This document shows positions 24,880 to 32,639 of a DNA stretch of 37,031 nucleotides, piece by piece. The number at the start of each line of letters is the position of its first letter. Within the stretch, counting starts at the first letter, position 1. Under the pieces are notes generated by a model, which saw only the letters and a program-made list of their open reading frames with translations, was not told where the DNA came from and made no database searches. A program made the position numbers and the translations under genes. This DNA is from Bacteroidaceae bacterium (GTDB taxonomy: Bacteria > Bacteroidota > Bacteroidia > Bacteroidales > Bacteroidaceae): assembly GCA_017471185.1 (NCBI GenBank), contig JAFUVZ010000052.1, positions 1 through 37,031 on the forward strand. The letters are read 5' to 3'.

Positions 24880-26352
24880 TCACCAGTTGTAGCTTAAACC
24901 AAAGCTCAGCAGTTCACTCAGCTGGAAATAGCTGGAGCTACCGTTGAGAGGTGTCGCACTATCGTCATAACGGGCATGTACATAAAGCTTGGTTGACAGG
25001 AACCTGTTGACTGCCAGGTTCAACGTGTTCTCCCACTCTACACGAACCCACTTGTAGCTTGTCAGATAATCCAGGCGTGATTCAAACGTGATGTTCTTGG
25101 TAATGTTCCAAGTCAGCGTAGGCTGAATCTCAGAACCGATGTTATGCTTCACGCTCTTGCCTTCGTCAAGTCCGTATGTAGTTTCATCAATATCTTTATT
25201 GCCCACGTATCTCATGGTCCAGTTGACTGGCGCAATCAACAGGGAGAAAGCATATTTGTCAGTCTTCTTCTTAAAGTCCATACCAAGTGCTACCGTCAGG
25301 TCAGCAGGGGCAAAGAAACTGGAGATCAAAGTCGGGTCATTGGCCTTATAACCATGCATGAACTGTGTCTTGAACTCTGCGGAGAGTGTGTAGTACCAAT
25401 TCTTGGCTGCCTGAATACCCAACTTGCTGAAAATACGCAACTGGTCTGTGTTGGTAAGGTATTTGTGCACTTGGTCAGACGGAGTTGAAGCCAAGCCTAA
25501 TTTCGCGTCAAGCAAGTTCTCCCACTGCACTTTCTCCTTGTCGTTATAGTTGGCTGAAAGCTGCAAGGTACCTATCATAGCCACGCTGCTTTCACCGCCT
25601 TTATACCAGTTATCTGACAGATAGTGCTGTGAGAACTGAAGCGACCCGTTGCCTGCGTAAGTCCAGAACTTAGGTTTCTGTACTTCCACCTCAGCTTCCT
25701 GGGTTACTTCGGCAGGAGCGGAGTTAGTCAGCATAGTCATCATGGATCGCTGTGCATTCAGGTTGGCGGTATTTTCTTCTTTTGCTATGTTGTCAACGAA
25801 TAGTGGGACAGAATCCAGTTCGTCTTCTGTAAAAATCACATATTCCGGACTATTCAAGTACAGGTTCATCAGAGCTTTGTCAACAACCTTATTCACACGC
25901 TCTTTCGTGGTGTATGAATCTTCGTCTATTGGAAGTATTTCCTTGTTTTTTACTGTCTGATTGTCAGTCAGCAAAGCTTCAGTCTTCACAGTAGAGAGTT
26001 GCCCGATGGAAGACTTATAGTAAGTGGTGGGAACAAACAGGCGGTAATAATCAGGATCAGTCTCAATATACCTTTGGGGTGTCTCAGGGTCGTTCAAATA
26101 GTCCAGCTCACCAAAGTACTTTTCGTGAAGGATTGAAACTGTGTCAACATAGAAGTTGTTATTTCTGTCTGCCGGAGTCATTTTAAGCACGAAATACTTG
26201 CCCATTTCTCCAGGAAGCGCCTGAATCTTGTCTGGCGTGGATGCTGTCCGATCATCCCCTACAGCATAGGTTTTCAGTGGATTGTCAGCTAAAGCTGTTG
26301 AAACTGACATCATTGCCCCTAAAAACAAAAGCGGAAAATATCTCTTTTTCAT
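24880..26352 (-). CDS. Predicted outer-membrane beta-barrel protein (DUF3078-like)
   Basis: A 490-residue exported protein with a clear signal peptide (MKKRYFPLLFLGAMMSVSTA, cleavage near LADNP). The ATG at 26352 was preferred over upstream in-frame codons that would overlap its promoter. The C-terminal half (from about 240) consists of alternating amphipathic strands: FWTYAGNGSLQFSQHYLSDN, WENLLDAKLGLAS, and a terminal LSFGLSYNW ending in tryptophan, as in outer-membrane barrels. The GNGSLQFSQ...NWYKGGESS block recalls DUF3078 of Bacteroidetes. The function is unknown. It is transcribed alone, from its own promoter to its own terminator. Confidence 0.7.
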   Translation of the reverse strand: MKKRYFPLLFLGAMMSVSTALADNPLKTYAVGDDRTASTPDKIQALPGEMGKYFVLKMTPADRNNNFYVDTVSILHEKYFGELDYLNDPETPQRYIETDPDYYRLFVPTTYYKSSIGQLSTVKTEALLTDNQTVKNKEILPIDEDSYTTKERVNKVVDKALMNLYLNSPEYVIFTEDELDSVPLFVDNIAKEENTANLNAQRSMMTMLTNSAPAEVTQEAEVEVQKPKFWTYAGNGSLQFSQHYLSDNWYKGGESSVAMIGTLQLSANYNDKEKVQWENLLDAKLGLASTPSDQVHKYLTNTDQLRIFSKLGIQAAKNWYYTLSAEFKTQFMHGYKANDPTLISSFFAPADLTVALGMDFKKKTDKYAFSLLIAPVNWTMRYVGNKDIDETTYGLDEGKSVKHNIGSEIQPTLTWNITKNITFESRLDYLTSYKWVRVEWENTLNLAVNRFLSTKLYVHARYDDSATPLNGSSSYFQLSELLSFGLSYNW

Positions 26353-26388
26353 CTTTCTATAACATTTTAGGTTGGTAATTTCTTTATG

Positions 26389-26419
26389 CAAAAATAATGC
26401 AAATAAGTTTATCAAGCAA
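26389..26419 (-). promoter_or_regulatory. Promoter of the DUF3078-like gene
   Basis: On the minus strand TTGC (26419-26416), 19 bases, TATTTTTG (26396-26389). It matches the Bacteroidetes pattern fully at -7 and in three of four bases at -33. Confidence 0.7.
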
Positions 26420-26468
26420 GAATATCGAAAAAAATCCGCTTTCTTTAGGCACTTCGCTCTTTTTTTAA

Positions 26469-26476
26469 TACTTTTG
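26469..26476 (+). promoter_or_regulatory. -7 box (TACTTTTG) for yidC
   Basis: A perfect TAnnTTTG box about 60 bp before the yidC ATG. A matching -33 TTTG is not evident. It is divergent from the promoter at 26389-26419. Confidence 0.5.
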
Positions 26477-26536
26477 CAGCTAAAATGGAAAAATAGAGTT
26501 TACATACACCAAATTTAATAAATAAAGATTAGGAAA

Positions 26537-28384
26537 ATGGACAAAAATACCATTACTGGCATGGTGCTTATTTTTATCGTGCTTATTGTCTTCAGTTATC
26601 TGAGCCGCCCTTCACAGGAGCAGCTGGCAGCCCAGCAACATTATTATGATTCCATCGCTCAAGTGGAGAAACGTGCGGCTGAACTGCAGGCAAAAGCTGA
26701 AGCTGCACTTGCCAATGAAAGGGAAATGGCTTCAAAAGACTCGACATCCCTTTTCTTTAATGCTACACAAGGTACTGAGCAATTGGTTTCTATAGAAAAC
26801 AATCTGGCGAAACTTACTCTTAGTACTAAAGGCGGAAGTTTGTATTCAGCGACTTTGAAAGATTATATGAGCCAGGATAAGGTGACGCCGGTCACCCTGT
26901 TTGAAGGCCAGGAGGTCTCTCTCAACTACTTGCTTTACAATTCGAAAGGAGTGATGGAGACCAGCGACTATTATTTTACTCCTGTCAATCAGTCTGAAAA
27001 TGCTGTAACCATGCGCCTGCAGGCTGATGCATCCAGCTATGTGGACTTCACCTATGCTATGCGTCCTGACACCTACCTTGTAGATCTTACGATTCAGGCT
27101 GTGGGCATGAACGGTAAGTTGGCTTCTACAAACAACCATATCGACATTGAATGGAAACAGAAAGCACGCCAGATAGAGAAAGGATATACTTACGAGAACC
27201 GTTTGGCACAGCTTACCTATAAGACTGATGATGATGTAGAAGAGATGTCCGCTACAGGAGACGATTCAGAAGACGTGAAAGAAACAGTGACTTGGGTGGC
27301 ATTCAAGAATCAGTTCTTCTCTGCCGTGATGATAAGTGACGCTGGCTTTAACGACACCAAGCTGAACTCTAAGATGGAAGAGCGCAACAGCGGTTATATC
27401 AAGGATTATGCCGCTGATATGAATACGGTGTTTGACCCGTCAGGCAACGTGCCTACAGAGATGCACTTCTATTTTGGTCCTAATCATTACAAGATACTCT
27501 CTGCTTTAGATGATGGCCGTGAGAAAGATTGGGATATGCAGCGTCTGGTATATTTGGGATGGCCTGTCATACGCTGGATTAACCAGTTCTTTACCATCAA
27601 CGTGTTCGACTGGCTTTCTAAGCTCGGATTGGGCATGGGTATCGTTTTGCTCTTGATGACATTGATAGTTAAGATCGTGATTCTTCCTACCACTTGGAAA
27701 ACCTATATGTCTTCAGCAAAAATGAAGGCACTGAAGCCTAAAGTGGATGAGATTAATGCCAAATATCCTAACGAAGCTGATGCTATGAAGAAGCAGCAGG
27801 AAATCATGACCATGTATAGCCAATACAGGGTAAGTCCTATGGGTGGCTGTCTGCCAATGATCATCCAGTTCCCTATCCTCATGGCTTTGTTTATGTTTGT
27901 GCCAAGCGCTATTGAATTGCGTCAGCAAAGTTTCCTGTGGGCTGATGACCTTAGCACTTATGACGCTTTCGTGACCTTCCCGTTCAACATTCCGTTCCTG
28001 GGCGACCACTTGAGTCTGTTCTGCGTACTGATGTGTATCACCAACCTGCTTTACATGATGTATAATATGAAGATGCAGGACACGGGCGCTAATCCGTCAA
28101 TGGCTGCCATGAAGTATATGAACTACATCATGCCTGTGGTATTCCTTTTCATCCTGAACGATTATCCTTCAGGCTTGAACTATTATTACTTCCTCAGTAC
28201 ACTTATCAGTGTGGCTACGATGGCGTGGATGCGTTATTCTACGGATGACGCCAAATTACTCGCGCAGTTGGAAGCCAACAAGAAGGATCCTAAGGAAATG
28301 CGGAAGAGCGGTTTCCAGGCTCGTCTTGAGGCGATGCAGAAACAGCAGGAAGAATTACAACGTCAACGTAACAACAAGCATTGA
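26537..28384 (+). CDS. yidC: Membrane protein insertase YidC
   Basis: A 615-residue inner-membrane insertase of the long, Gram-negative form. An N-terminal helix (6-23) precedes a large periplasmic beta-domain (about 50-330) and five C-terminal helices from about 355, with the conserved [19 protein letters not shown] and [20 protein letters not shown] blocks. The C-terminus is long, charged and rich in glutamine and basic residues ([19 protein letters not shown]), suited to ribosome contact. It inserts membrane proteins alone or with SecYEG. The phosphoesterase gene starts two bases after its stop. Confidence 0.96.
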   Translation: MDKNTITGMVLIFIVLIVFSYLSRPSQEQLAAQQHYYDSIAQVEKRAAELQAKAEAALANEREMASKDSTSLFFNATQGTEQLVSIENNLAKLTLSTKGGSLYSATLKDYMSQDKVTPVTLFEGQEVSLNYLLYNSKGVMETSDYYFTPVNQSENAVTMRLQADASSYVDFTYAMRPDTYLVDLTIQAVGMNGKLASTNNHIDIEWKQKARQIEKGYTYENRLAQLTYKTDDDVEEMSATGDDSEDVKETVTWVAFKNQFFSAVMISDAGFNDTKLNSKMEERNSGYIKDYAADMNTVFDPSGNVPTEMHFYFGPNHYKILSALDDGREKDWDMQRLVYLGWPVIRWINQFFTINVFDWLSKLGLGMGIVLLLMTLIVKIVILPTTWKTYMSSAKMKALKPKVDEINAKYPNEADAMKKQQEIMTMYSQYRVSPMGGCLPMIIQFPILMALFMFVPSAIELRQQSFLWADDLSTYDAFVTFPFNIPFLGDHLSLFCVLMCITNLLYMMYNMKMQDTGANPSMAAMKYMNYIMPVVFLFILNDYPSGLNYYYFLSTLISVATMAWMRYSTDDAKLLAQLEANKKDPKEMRKSGFQARLEAMQKQQEELQRQRNNKH

Positions 28385-28386
28385 TT

Positions 28387-29445
28387 ATGACAAAGAATAT
28401 CAACCGCAGACAATTCATACGCAACTCAGCATTGCTGGGCATGGGTAGTTTCATTCCTGCTTCGGGTATTGCAGCGACCCGTATTGCTACCAGCAGTGGT
28501 GAGAAGTTTATGAATTTCAATTTTAAGCCAAACGGTAAGTTCAAGATTCTGCAACTCACCGACACTCATTATGTGGCCGGTGACCCTCGTTCAGAACGAG
28601 CTTTGAAGAATGTGTGCGAGATGCTTGATGCTGAAAAGCCTGACTTGGTGATTCATACAGGCGACATCATATTCGGAAAGCCGGCAGAGGATTCTGTACG
28701 TCAGATCCTCGCTCCTATTTCAGAACGTAAGATCCCTTTCGCTGTGGCATTGGGCAACCATGACAGTGATTTTGACCTTTCCCGCCAGGAGATTTTCGAT
28801 GTCATCAAGTCATTGCCTTACAATATTAATTCCACAGTTACGGGACTTCATGGCATCAGCAATGACATTATTACACTGTCTAAGGAAAATGAAGAGTCTC
28901 CACAATGGGTGTTCTATCTGTTCGATTCCAATAACCGGGCTGAGTTACCCGGATTTGAGAAGAGCTGGGGCTATATTCATTTCCCTGAAATAAACTGGTA
29001 TCGGCAGCACAGCATGGCTTTTACAAAACAGAATGGCGGTGTACCTGTGCCGTCTTTGGCTTTCTTCCATATTCCTTTACCTGAATATGGTTACGCATTC
29101 AAGCTCGACAACCATCGTATCATGAAAGGCAATTATGGAGAAGAGCCTTGCGCTCCAGACATTAATTCCGGTATGTTTGTGGCAATGAAAGAGATGGGCG
29201 ATGTTAGGGCAGTGATTTGCGGACATGACCATGATGATGACTTCACCATGAAATGGAATGATATCTTCTTGATGTATGGCCGTTTCAGTGGCTGTGACAT
29301 TGTGTATAATAACCTTAAGCCTAACGGTGCCCGGGTTATAGAGCTGTCAAGTGACGACCAGTCTTTCCGTTCATGGGTTCGACTCTATGGTGGCGAGATA
29401 ACCCAGAACCTAAAGTATCCAGACGATTTCAAGACATTTGAGTGA
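28387..29445 (+). CDS. Exported calcineurin-like metallophosphoesterase
   Basis: A 352-residue protein with the full metallophosphoesterase motif set: LQLTDTHY (DxH), HTGDIIFG (GD), LGNHDSD (GNHD), FFHIPLPEY (H) and CGHDHDDDF (GHxH). The N-terminus NRRQFIRNSALLGMGSFIPA looks like a signal sequence with a twin-arginine-like RRQFI motif, and the start ATG at 28387 is two bases after the yidC stop (a TTG at 28381 is less likely). Closest in type are the Dcr2-like phosphoesterases of Bacteroidetes. The substrate is unknown. Confidence 0.85.
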   Translation: MTKNINRRQFIRNSALLGMGSFIPASGIAATRIATSSGEKFMNFNFKPNGKFKILQLTDTHYVAGDPRSERALKNVCEMLDAEKPDLVIHTGDIIFGKPAEDSVRQILAPISERKIPFAVALGNHDSDFDLSRQEIFDVIKSLPYNINSTVTGLHGISNDIITLSKENEESPQWVFYLFDSNNRAELPGFEKSWGYIHFPEINWYRQHSMAFTKQNGGVPVPSLAFFHIPLPEYGYAFKLDNHRIMKGNYGEEPCAPDINSGMFVAMKEMGDVRAVICGHDHDDDFTMKWNDIFLMYGRFSGCDIVYNNLKPNGARVIELSSDDQSFRSWVRLYGGEITQNLKYPDDFKTFE

Positions 29446-29503
29446 GTCTGTCTTCAAATCTAATAGTTTGCGATCCGACACCTGTGTCACGCCTACTCCG
29501 CTT

Positions 29504-30823
29504 TTACAAAATATTCTCCTTGATTGTAGCGACGATGTATTTCACATCATCGTCGCTGACGCATGGGCCGGTAGGCAGGCACATGCCGACCTTGAAGAGA
29601 GTCTCTGAAACGCCATTGATGTAAGCAACACTTGTATCAGAAGTCTGGCAAACCACACCGGACGGCAAATGTTCAATGCTCAATGTTCCATGTTCAATCG
29701 TGCGTAAGTACACAGGCTGCTTGTGCATCGGCTTCCACACCGGACGAGCCTCGATGTCCGCCTTATTGAGAGCCACACGCATGGCTTCCACGTTGGCATT
29801 GGGCTCACAATCAGTATGGGCTGATTCAGCGGCATGAATAACACCGGCAGCACCGCCCACGGCACCCGTCACGATGGTCTTATAGGCATTCTCCTGACCC
29901 TTCACCTTCACATTCTCGCCAATAGTGATGATGCAAAGCCAGTAGTTTGAGTCATATTCACCATTATTAGGCTGAGAATGAACCTGTATGCCTGGCACAT
30001 CAGGCAACAGCTCCTCATACAGCTTCTGCACATGCTTGTGATGTGCCAAGTGGTCATTCACCACCGTCATCTGGCCACGACCGATACCGGCACAGATATT
30101 ACTCATGCGGTAGTTGTAGCCAATCTTCTCATGCTGATAGTAAGGATAGCTCTCACGGTACTGCGTAGCATACATCATGATCTCGCGCCACTCATCCTCA
30201 TTGGTAGTAATCAGCGCACCACCGCCAGAAGTCGTAATCATTTTGTTACCGTTGAAACTCAGCACGCCATACTTACCGAACGTACCCAGCACCTGGCCTT
30301 TGTATTTCGATCCAAAGCCCTCAGCGGCATCTTCTACCACAGGAATCCCATAGCGGTCAGCAATCTCCATGATGCGGTCAGCCTTGTAAGGCATGCCATA
30401 CAGAGCTACAGGTACGATGGCAGCGGGTTTCTTGCCAGTCTTCGCAATACGGTCCTTGATAGCCACTTCTAACAGTTCAGGATCCATATTCCAAGTGTCA
30501 GGCTCAGAATCCACCAAAACAGGCGTAGCCCCCAAGTAAGTCACAGGATGCGCAGAAGCGCAGAACGTGAAGCTCTGCACAATCACCTCATCACCACGGC
30601 CAACGCCGGCAGCTAACAGTCCTAAATGCACCGCAGCGGTACCTGAAGACAAAGCCACCACACGCTTCCCTTCACCCACGAACTCCTCCAGGTCCTTCTC
30701 AAACCCATCCACGTTAGGTCCCAGAGGCACCACCCAGTTCGTGTCAAACGCCTCCTGGATATACTTCTGTTCCATCCCGGCTTCACTCATGTGAGCCAGG
30801 CACAAATAAATTCTCTTTCCCAT
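29504..30823 (-). CDS. DegT/DnrJ/EryC1-type sugar aminotransferase with a repeat-encoded insert
   Basis: A 439-residue PLP enzyme of nucleotide-sugar biosynthesis. ALSSGTAAVHLGLLAAGV near 57-74, VVEDAAEGFGS near 162-172 (D165 contacts PLP) and the Schiff-base lysine K194 in FNGNKMITTSGGG are present. It would convert a 4-keto or 3-keto nucleotide sugar to the amino sugar for a surface glycan. It is the third gene of a minus-strand set after an acetyltransferase and a sugar-phosphate transferase, recalling bacillosamine-type pathways, though no dehydratase is in view. Residues about 376-386 (IEHGTLSIEHL) are encoded by a heptamer array (29671-29698) and, with the following stretch, look like an insertion before the conserved YINGVSETLFKVG end. 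Confidence 0.92.
   Translation of the reverse strand: MGKRIYLCLAHMSEAGMEQKYIQEAFDTNWVVPLGPNVDGFEKDLEEFVGEGKRVVALSSGTAAVHLGLLAAGVGRGDEVIVQSFTFCASAHPVTYLGATPVLVDSEPDTWNMDPELLEVAIKDRIAKTGKKPAAIVPVALYGMPYKADRIMEIADRYGIPVVEDAAEGFGSKYKGQVLGTFGKYGVLSFNGNKMITTSGGGALITTNEDEWREIMMYATQYRESYPYYQHEKIGYNYRMSNICAGIGRGQMTVVNDHLAHHKHVQKLYEELLPDVPGIQVHSQPNNGEYDSNYWLCIITIGENVKVKGQENAYKTIVTGAVGGAAGVIHAAESAHTDCEPNANVEAMRVALNKADIEARPVWKPMHKQPVYLRTIEHGTLSIEHLPSGVVCQTSDTSVAYINGVSETLFKVGMCLPTGPCVSDDDVKYIVATIKENIL
29671..29698 (-). repeat. Heptamer array H1 inside the aminotransferase gene
   Basis: Four 7-bp units read on the minus (coding) strand. Units 1 and 4 are ATTGAAC, unit 2 is ATGGAAC and unit 3 is ATTGAGC. 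The unit-2 change turns an in-frame TGA into GGA. Confidence 0.8.
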
Positions 30824-30885
30824 AAATTTTTGAATATTAGAAATTCAGCTTATTAATCATGCAATAATATATAGAATAAATGTTT

Positions 30886-31494
30886 TCAATTCCTCCCATT
30901 AAACGCCTCGACGGTAGCTTGTCCTTGGGCAGAGATGCCTTCGCGCTTGAATACCTTGATGATGGTGAGGAAGAGAATCTTCACATCAAAGAAGAAAGTG
31001 AGGTGATCCACGTAATACACATCATACTTGAAGCGTTCGGTGAAGGGCAGCTCGTTACGACCGTGAATCTGCGCCCAGCCAGTGATGCCCGGACGGACCT
31101 CATGACGGCGCATCTGCTCTGGTGTGTAAAGCTTCAGGTACTTCGGAATCAGCGGACGGGGGCCTATCAACGCCATGTCACCCTTCAGCACGTTGATCAG
31201 CTGCGGCAGCTCGTCAATGGAGGTTGAACGGACGAACCTGCCCACCTTCGTCAGTCGTTGCGCATCAGGCAGCAGGTTACCCTCAGTATCCCGCTCGTCC
31301 GTCATCGTCTTGAACTTGATTACCTTGAATATCTTCGCATCCTTGCCCGGACGCTCCTGCAGGAAGAAGGCCCCTGCCCCCTTGTTGGCGAAATGCAGCC
31401 AGATGGCCACGATGACAATCAGCCATCCTATACACAGCAATCCCGTCAGAGCCAGGATAAAGCTCAGGCAGCGTTTAAAAAAGTGTTTGTACAT
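30886..31494 (-). CDS. Initiating sugar-phosphate transferase (monotopic PGT, PglC/WcaJ-C type)
   Basis: A 202-residue membrane enzyme that moves a sugar phosphate from a nucleotide sugar to undecaprenyl phosphate, the first step of glycan assembly. MYKHFFKRCLSFILALTGLL forms the re-entrant membrane helix. The active-site block includes the Asp-Glu dyad in STSIDELPQL, then GDMALIGPRPL and RRHEVRPGITGWAQI. The start at 31494 gives the usual length; the ATG at 31512 would overlap the acetyltransferase stop by 8 bp. A decayed copy of its C-terminal end lies at 32073-32153. Confidence 0.93.
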   Translation of the reverse strand: MYKHFFKRCLSFILALTGLLCIGWLIVIVAIWLHFANKGAGAFFLQERPGKDAKIFKVIKFKTMTDERDTEGNLLPDAQRLTKVGRFVRSTSIDELPQLINVLKGDMALIGPRPLIPKYLKLYTPEQMRRHEVRPGITGWAQIHGRNELPFTERFKYDVYYVDHLTFFFDVKILFLTIIKVFKREGISAQGQATVEAFNGRN

Positions 31495-31504
31495 ATACAA
31501 GTTC

Positions 31505-31963
31505 TTATGCATCAGGTTTATGGCCATGATTAACGATTTGATAATCATCATTTAATTCAATCCCCACGCGCAAAATTTTAGCAGGATTACCTCCTACTAA
31601 ACAATGGTCTGGCACATCTTTTGTAACAACAGCCCCTGCTCCAATAAAACAATGATTGCCTATTCTCAAGCCTGGTAATATAATTGCACGCCCTCCTATA
31701 GATGTATTATGACCAATATAAGTATCGGATTGTTCCTTACCACGGAAATAGTCATGACCAAGCACCATAGCCTCTATAGAAATACGTGAATTATCACCTA
31801 TATGAATGGATTTGGGATAAGCACGTTCCATGGTTGCAGACCTCGCAACAGATACATGTTTACCGATATCCATACCTTTGATAAATTTCAAATAGCCATA
31901 GGTATACAATCCCCTAACTATAATACTAATTCGTTGGCGAAGTGTTCTCTTTCTTTTTTCCAT
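31505..31963 (-). CDS. Hexapeptide-repeat acetyltransferase
   Basis: A 152-residue left-handed beta-helix acyltransferase. Repeats of the [LIV]-G-x4 type are visible from about 55 to 125 (IHIGDNSRISI, YIGHNTSIGGRAIILPGLRI, IGAGAVVTKDVPDHCLVGGN), ending in the GNPAKIL motif typical of sugar O- or N-acetyltransferases. It is probably a surface-glycan acetyltransferase (WcaF/CatB-like). It is first in the minus-strand trio and has a strong stem-loop 34 bp upstream. It is more AT-rich than the adjacent sugar transferase, which suggests a separate history. Confidence 0.88.
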   Translation of the reverse strand: MEKRKRTLRQRISIIVRGLYTYGYLKFIKGMDIGKHVSVARSATMERAYPKSIHIGDNSRISIEAMVLGHDYFRGKEQSDTYIGHNTSIGGRAIILPGLRIGNHCFIGAGAVVTKDVPDHCLVGGNPAKILRVGIELNDDYQIVNHGHKPDA

Positions 31964-31996
31964 ATTAATAAAGTTTTAATAATTTTCAACCAAATC

Positions 31997-32022
31997 GCCT
32001 TTGGGCACAAAGGCCCAAAGGC
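31997..32022. repeat. Perfect 10-bp stem-loop ahead of the glycan genes
   Basis: GCCTTTGGGC (31997-32006) pairs perfectly with GCCCAAAGGC (32013-32022) around a 6-base loop. On the minus strand it lies 34 bp upstream of the acetyltransferase ATG. No T-run follows on either strand, so it is more likely a leader structure or protein site than a terminator. Confidence 0.6.
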
Positions 32023-32072
32023 ATGACAGCTGATTATTATGCCGTCATAAGAACAACGCTTTCAGATAGTGT

Positions 32073-32153
32073 TCAATGATAGCCAATGAAGGCTTCGCAC
32101 TTGAATACCTTGCGGATAATGAGAAAGAGAATCTTGAGATGGAGAAGAATCAC
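32073..32153 (-). pseudogene. Remnant of a sugar-phosphate transferase C-terminus
   Basis: Read on the minus strand this stretch encodes VILLHLKILFLIIRKVFKCE and then a stop. It matches the end of the intact sugar transferase (FFDVKILFLTIIKVFKREG), and the DNA is also similar over about 65 bp (compare 30938-31005). There is no start or catalytic core, so it is a leftover of another glycan cassette or of a duplication, cut at its 5' side next to the small HTH gene. Confidence 0.7.
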
Positions 32154-32392
32154 TTCCAGACAGGCATTACCCCTGCCTGATTGCACTTGTCCAAATCGTT
32201 TAAGACCTGCTCAACTGTATAGTTGTGATACATGGCAAGCACGGAATAGACATCCACATATACCTCGTAACTCACTTTCACATCACCTCGCTTCACTTTG
32301 CAGAAGGTTTTGTAAGATATGCCGGCTTCCTTGGCCAGGACTTTTGTGCTGACATAATAATCAATCAGCAAAACATTGATGATACCCGACAT
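32150..32392 (-). CDS. Small HTH protein divergent from VirE
   Basis: An 80-residue protein if started at the ATG at 32392 (MSGIINVLLIDYYVSTKVLA); a TTG at 32443 would give 97. The stretch TKVLAKEAGISYKTFCKVKR looks like an XRE-type helix-turn-helix, followed by SYEVYVDVYSVLAMYHNYTV. It is divergent from the VirE gene, with two strong inverted repeats in the shared 248-bp gap, so local control of the cassette is plausible. Its 3' end runs directly into the sugar-transferase remnant. Confidence 0.6.
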   Translation of the reverse strand: MSGIINVLLIDYYVSTKVLAKEAGISYKTFCKVKRGDVKVSYEVYVDVYSVLAMYHNYTVEQVLNDLDKCNQAGVMPVWK

Positions 32393-32473
32393 ACGGAGGA
32401 TGACGGAAGCATGGTAGTAACCACCGAATACTTGGTTATTCAATTAGGTCTTAACTTAAAAAGTGTTGAGAAA

Positions 32474-32491
32474 GTGGAAATATTTTTCCAC
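32474..32491. repeat. Inverted repeat in the HTH/VirE gap
   Basis: GTGGAAA (32474-32480) and TTTCCAC (32485-32491) are perfect arms around TATT. The site lies nearer the HTH gene and may be an operator. Confidence 0.55.
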
Positions 32492-32538
32492 TCATGATTG
32501 TTTATCGTTAAAACCTAAAGGATAATCGTAAGTTTTCA

Positions 32539-32576
32539 GACATAGTGTCGAAAATATCTTCTATTTTCGCACTGTC
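32539..32576. repeat. Long inverted repeat ahead of VirE
   Basis: AGTG-T-CGAAAATA (32544-32556) pairs with TATTTTCG-CACT (32562-32573): 12 bp with one bulged T and a 5-base loop, extended by GAC/GTC at the base. It lies about 65 bp upstream of the VirE ATG. The stretch from there to the ATG is very AT-rich and no clear promoter box was found. Confidence 0.6.
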
Positions 32577-32639
32577 AAAAAGCCGGCAAGTATGATTTAA
32601 ATTAAAATTTTAAACAAACTAAAAATTTTTTATTACTAT

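Noticed and set aside
28387-28470. Tat export of the metallophosphoesterase
   Set aside because: The RRQFI motif is present, but no tat genes are in view and many Bacteroidales lack the pathway. Recorded only as a Tat-like motif.
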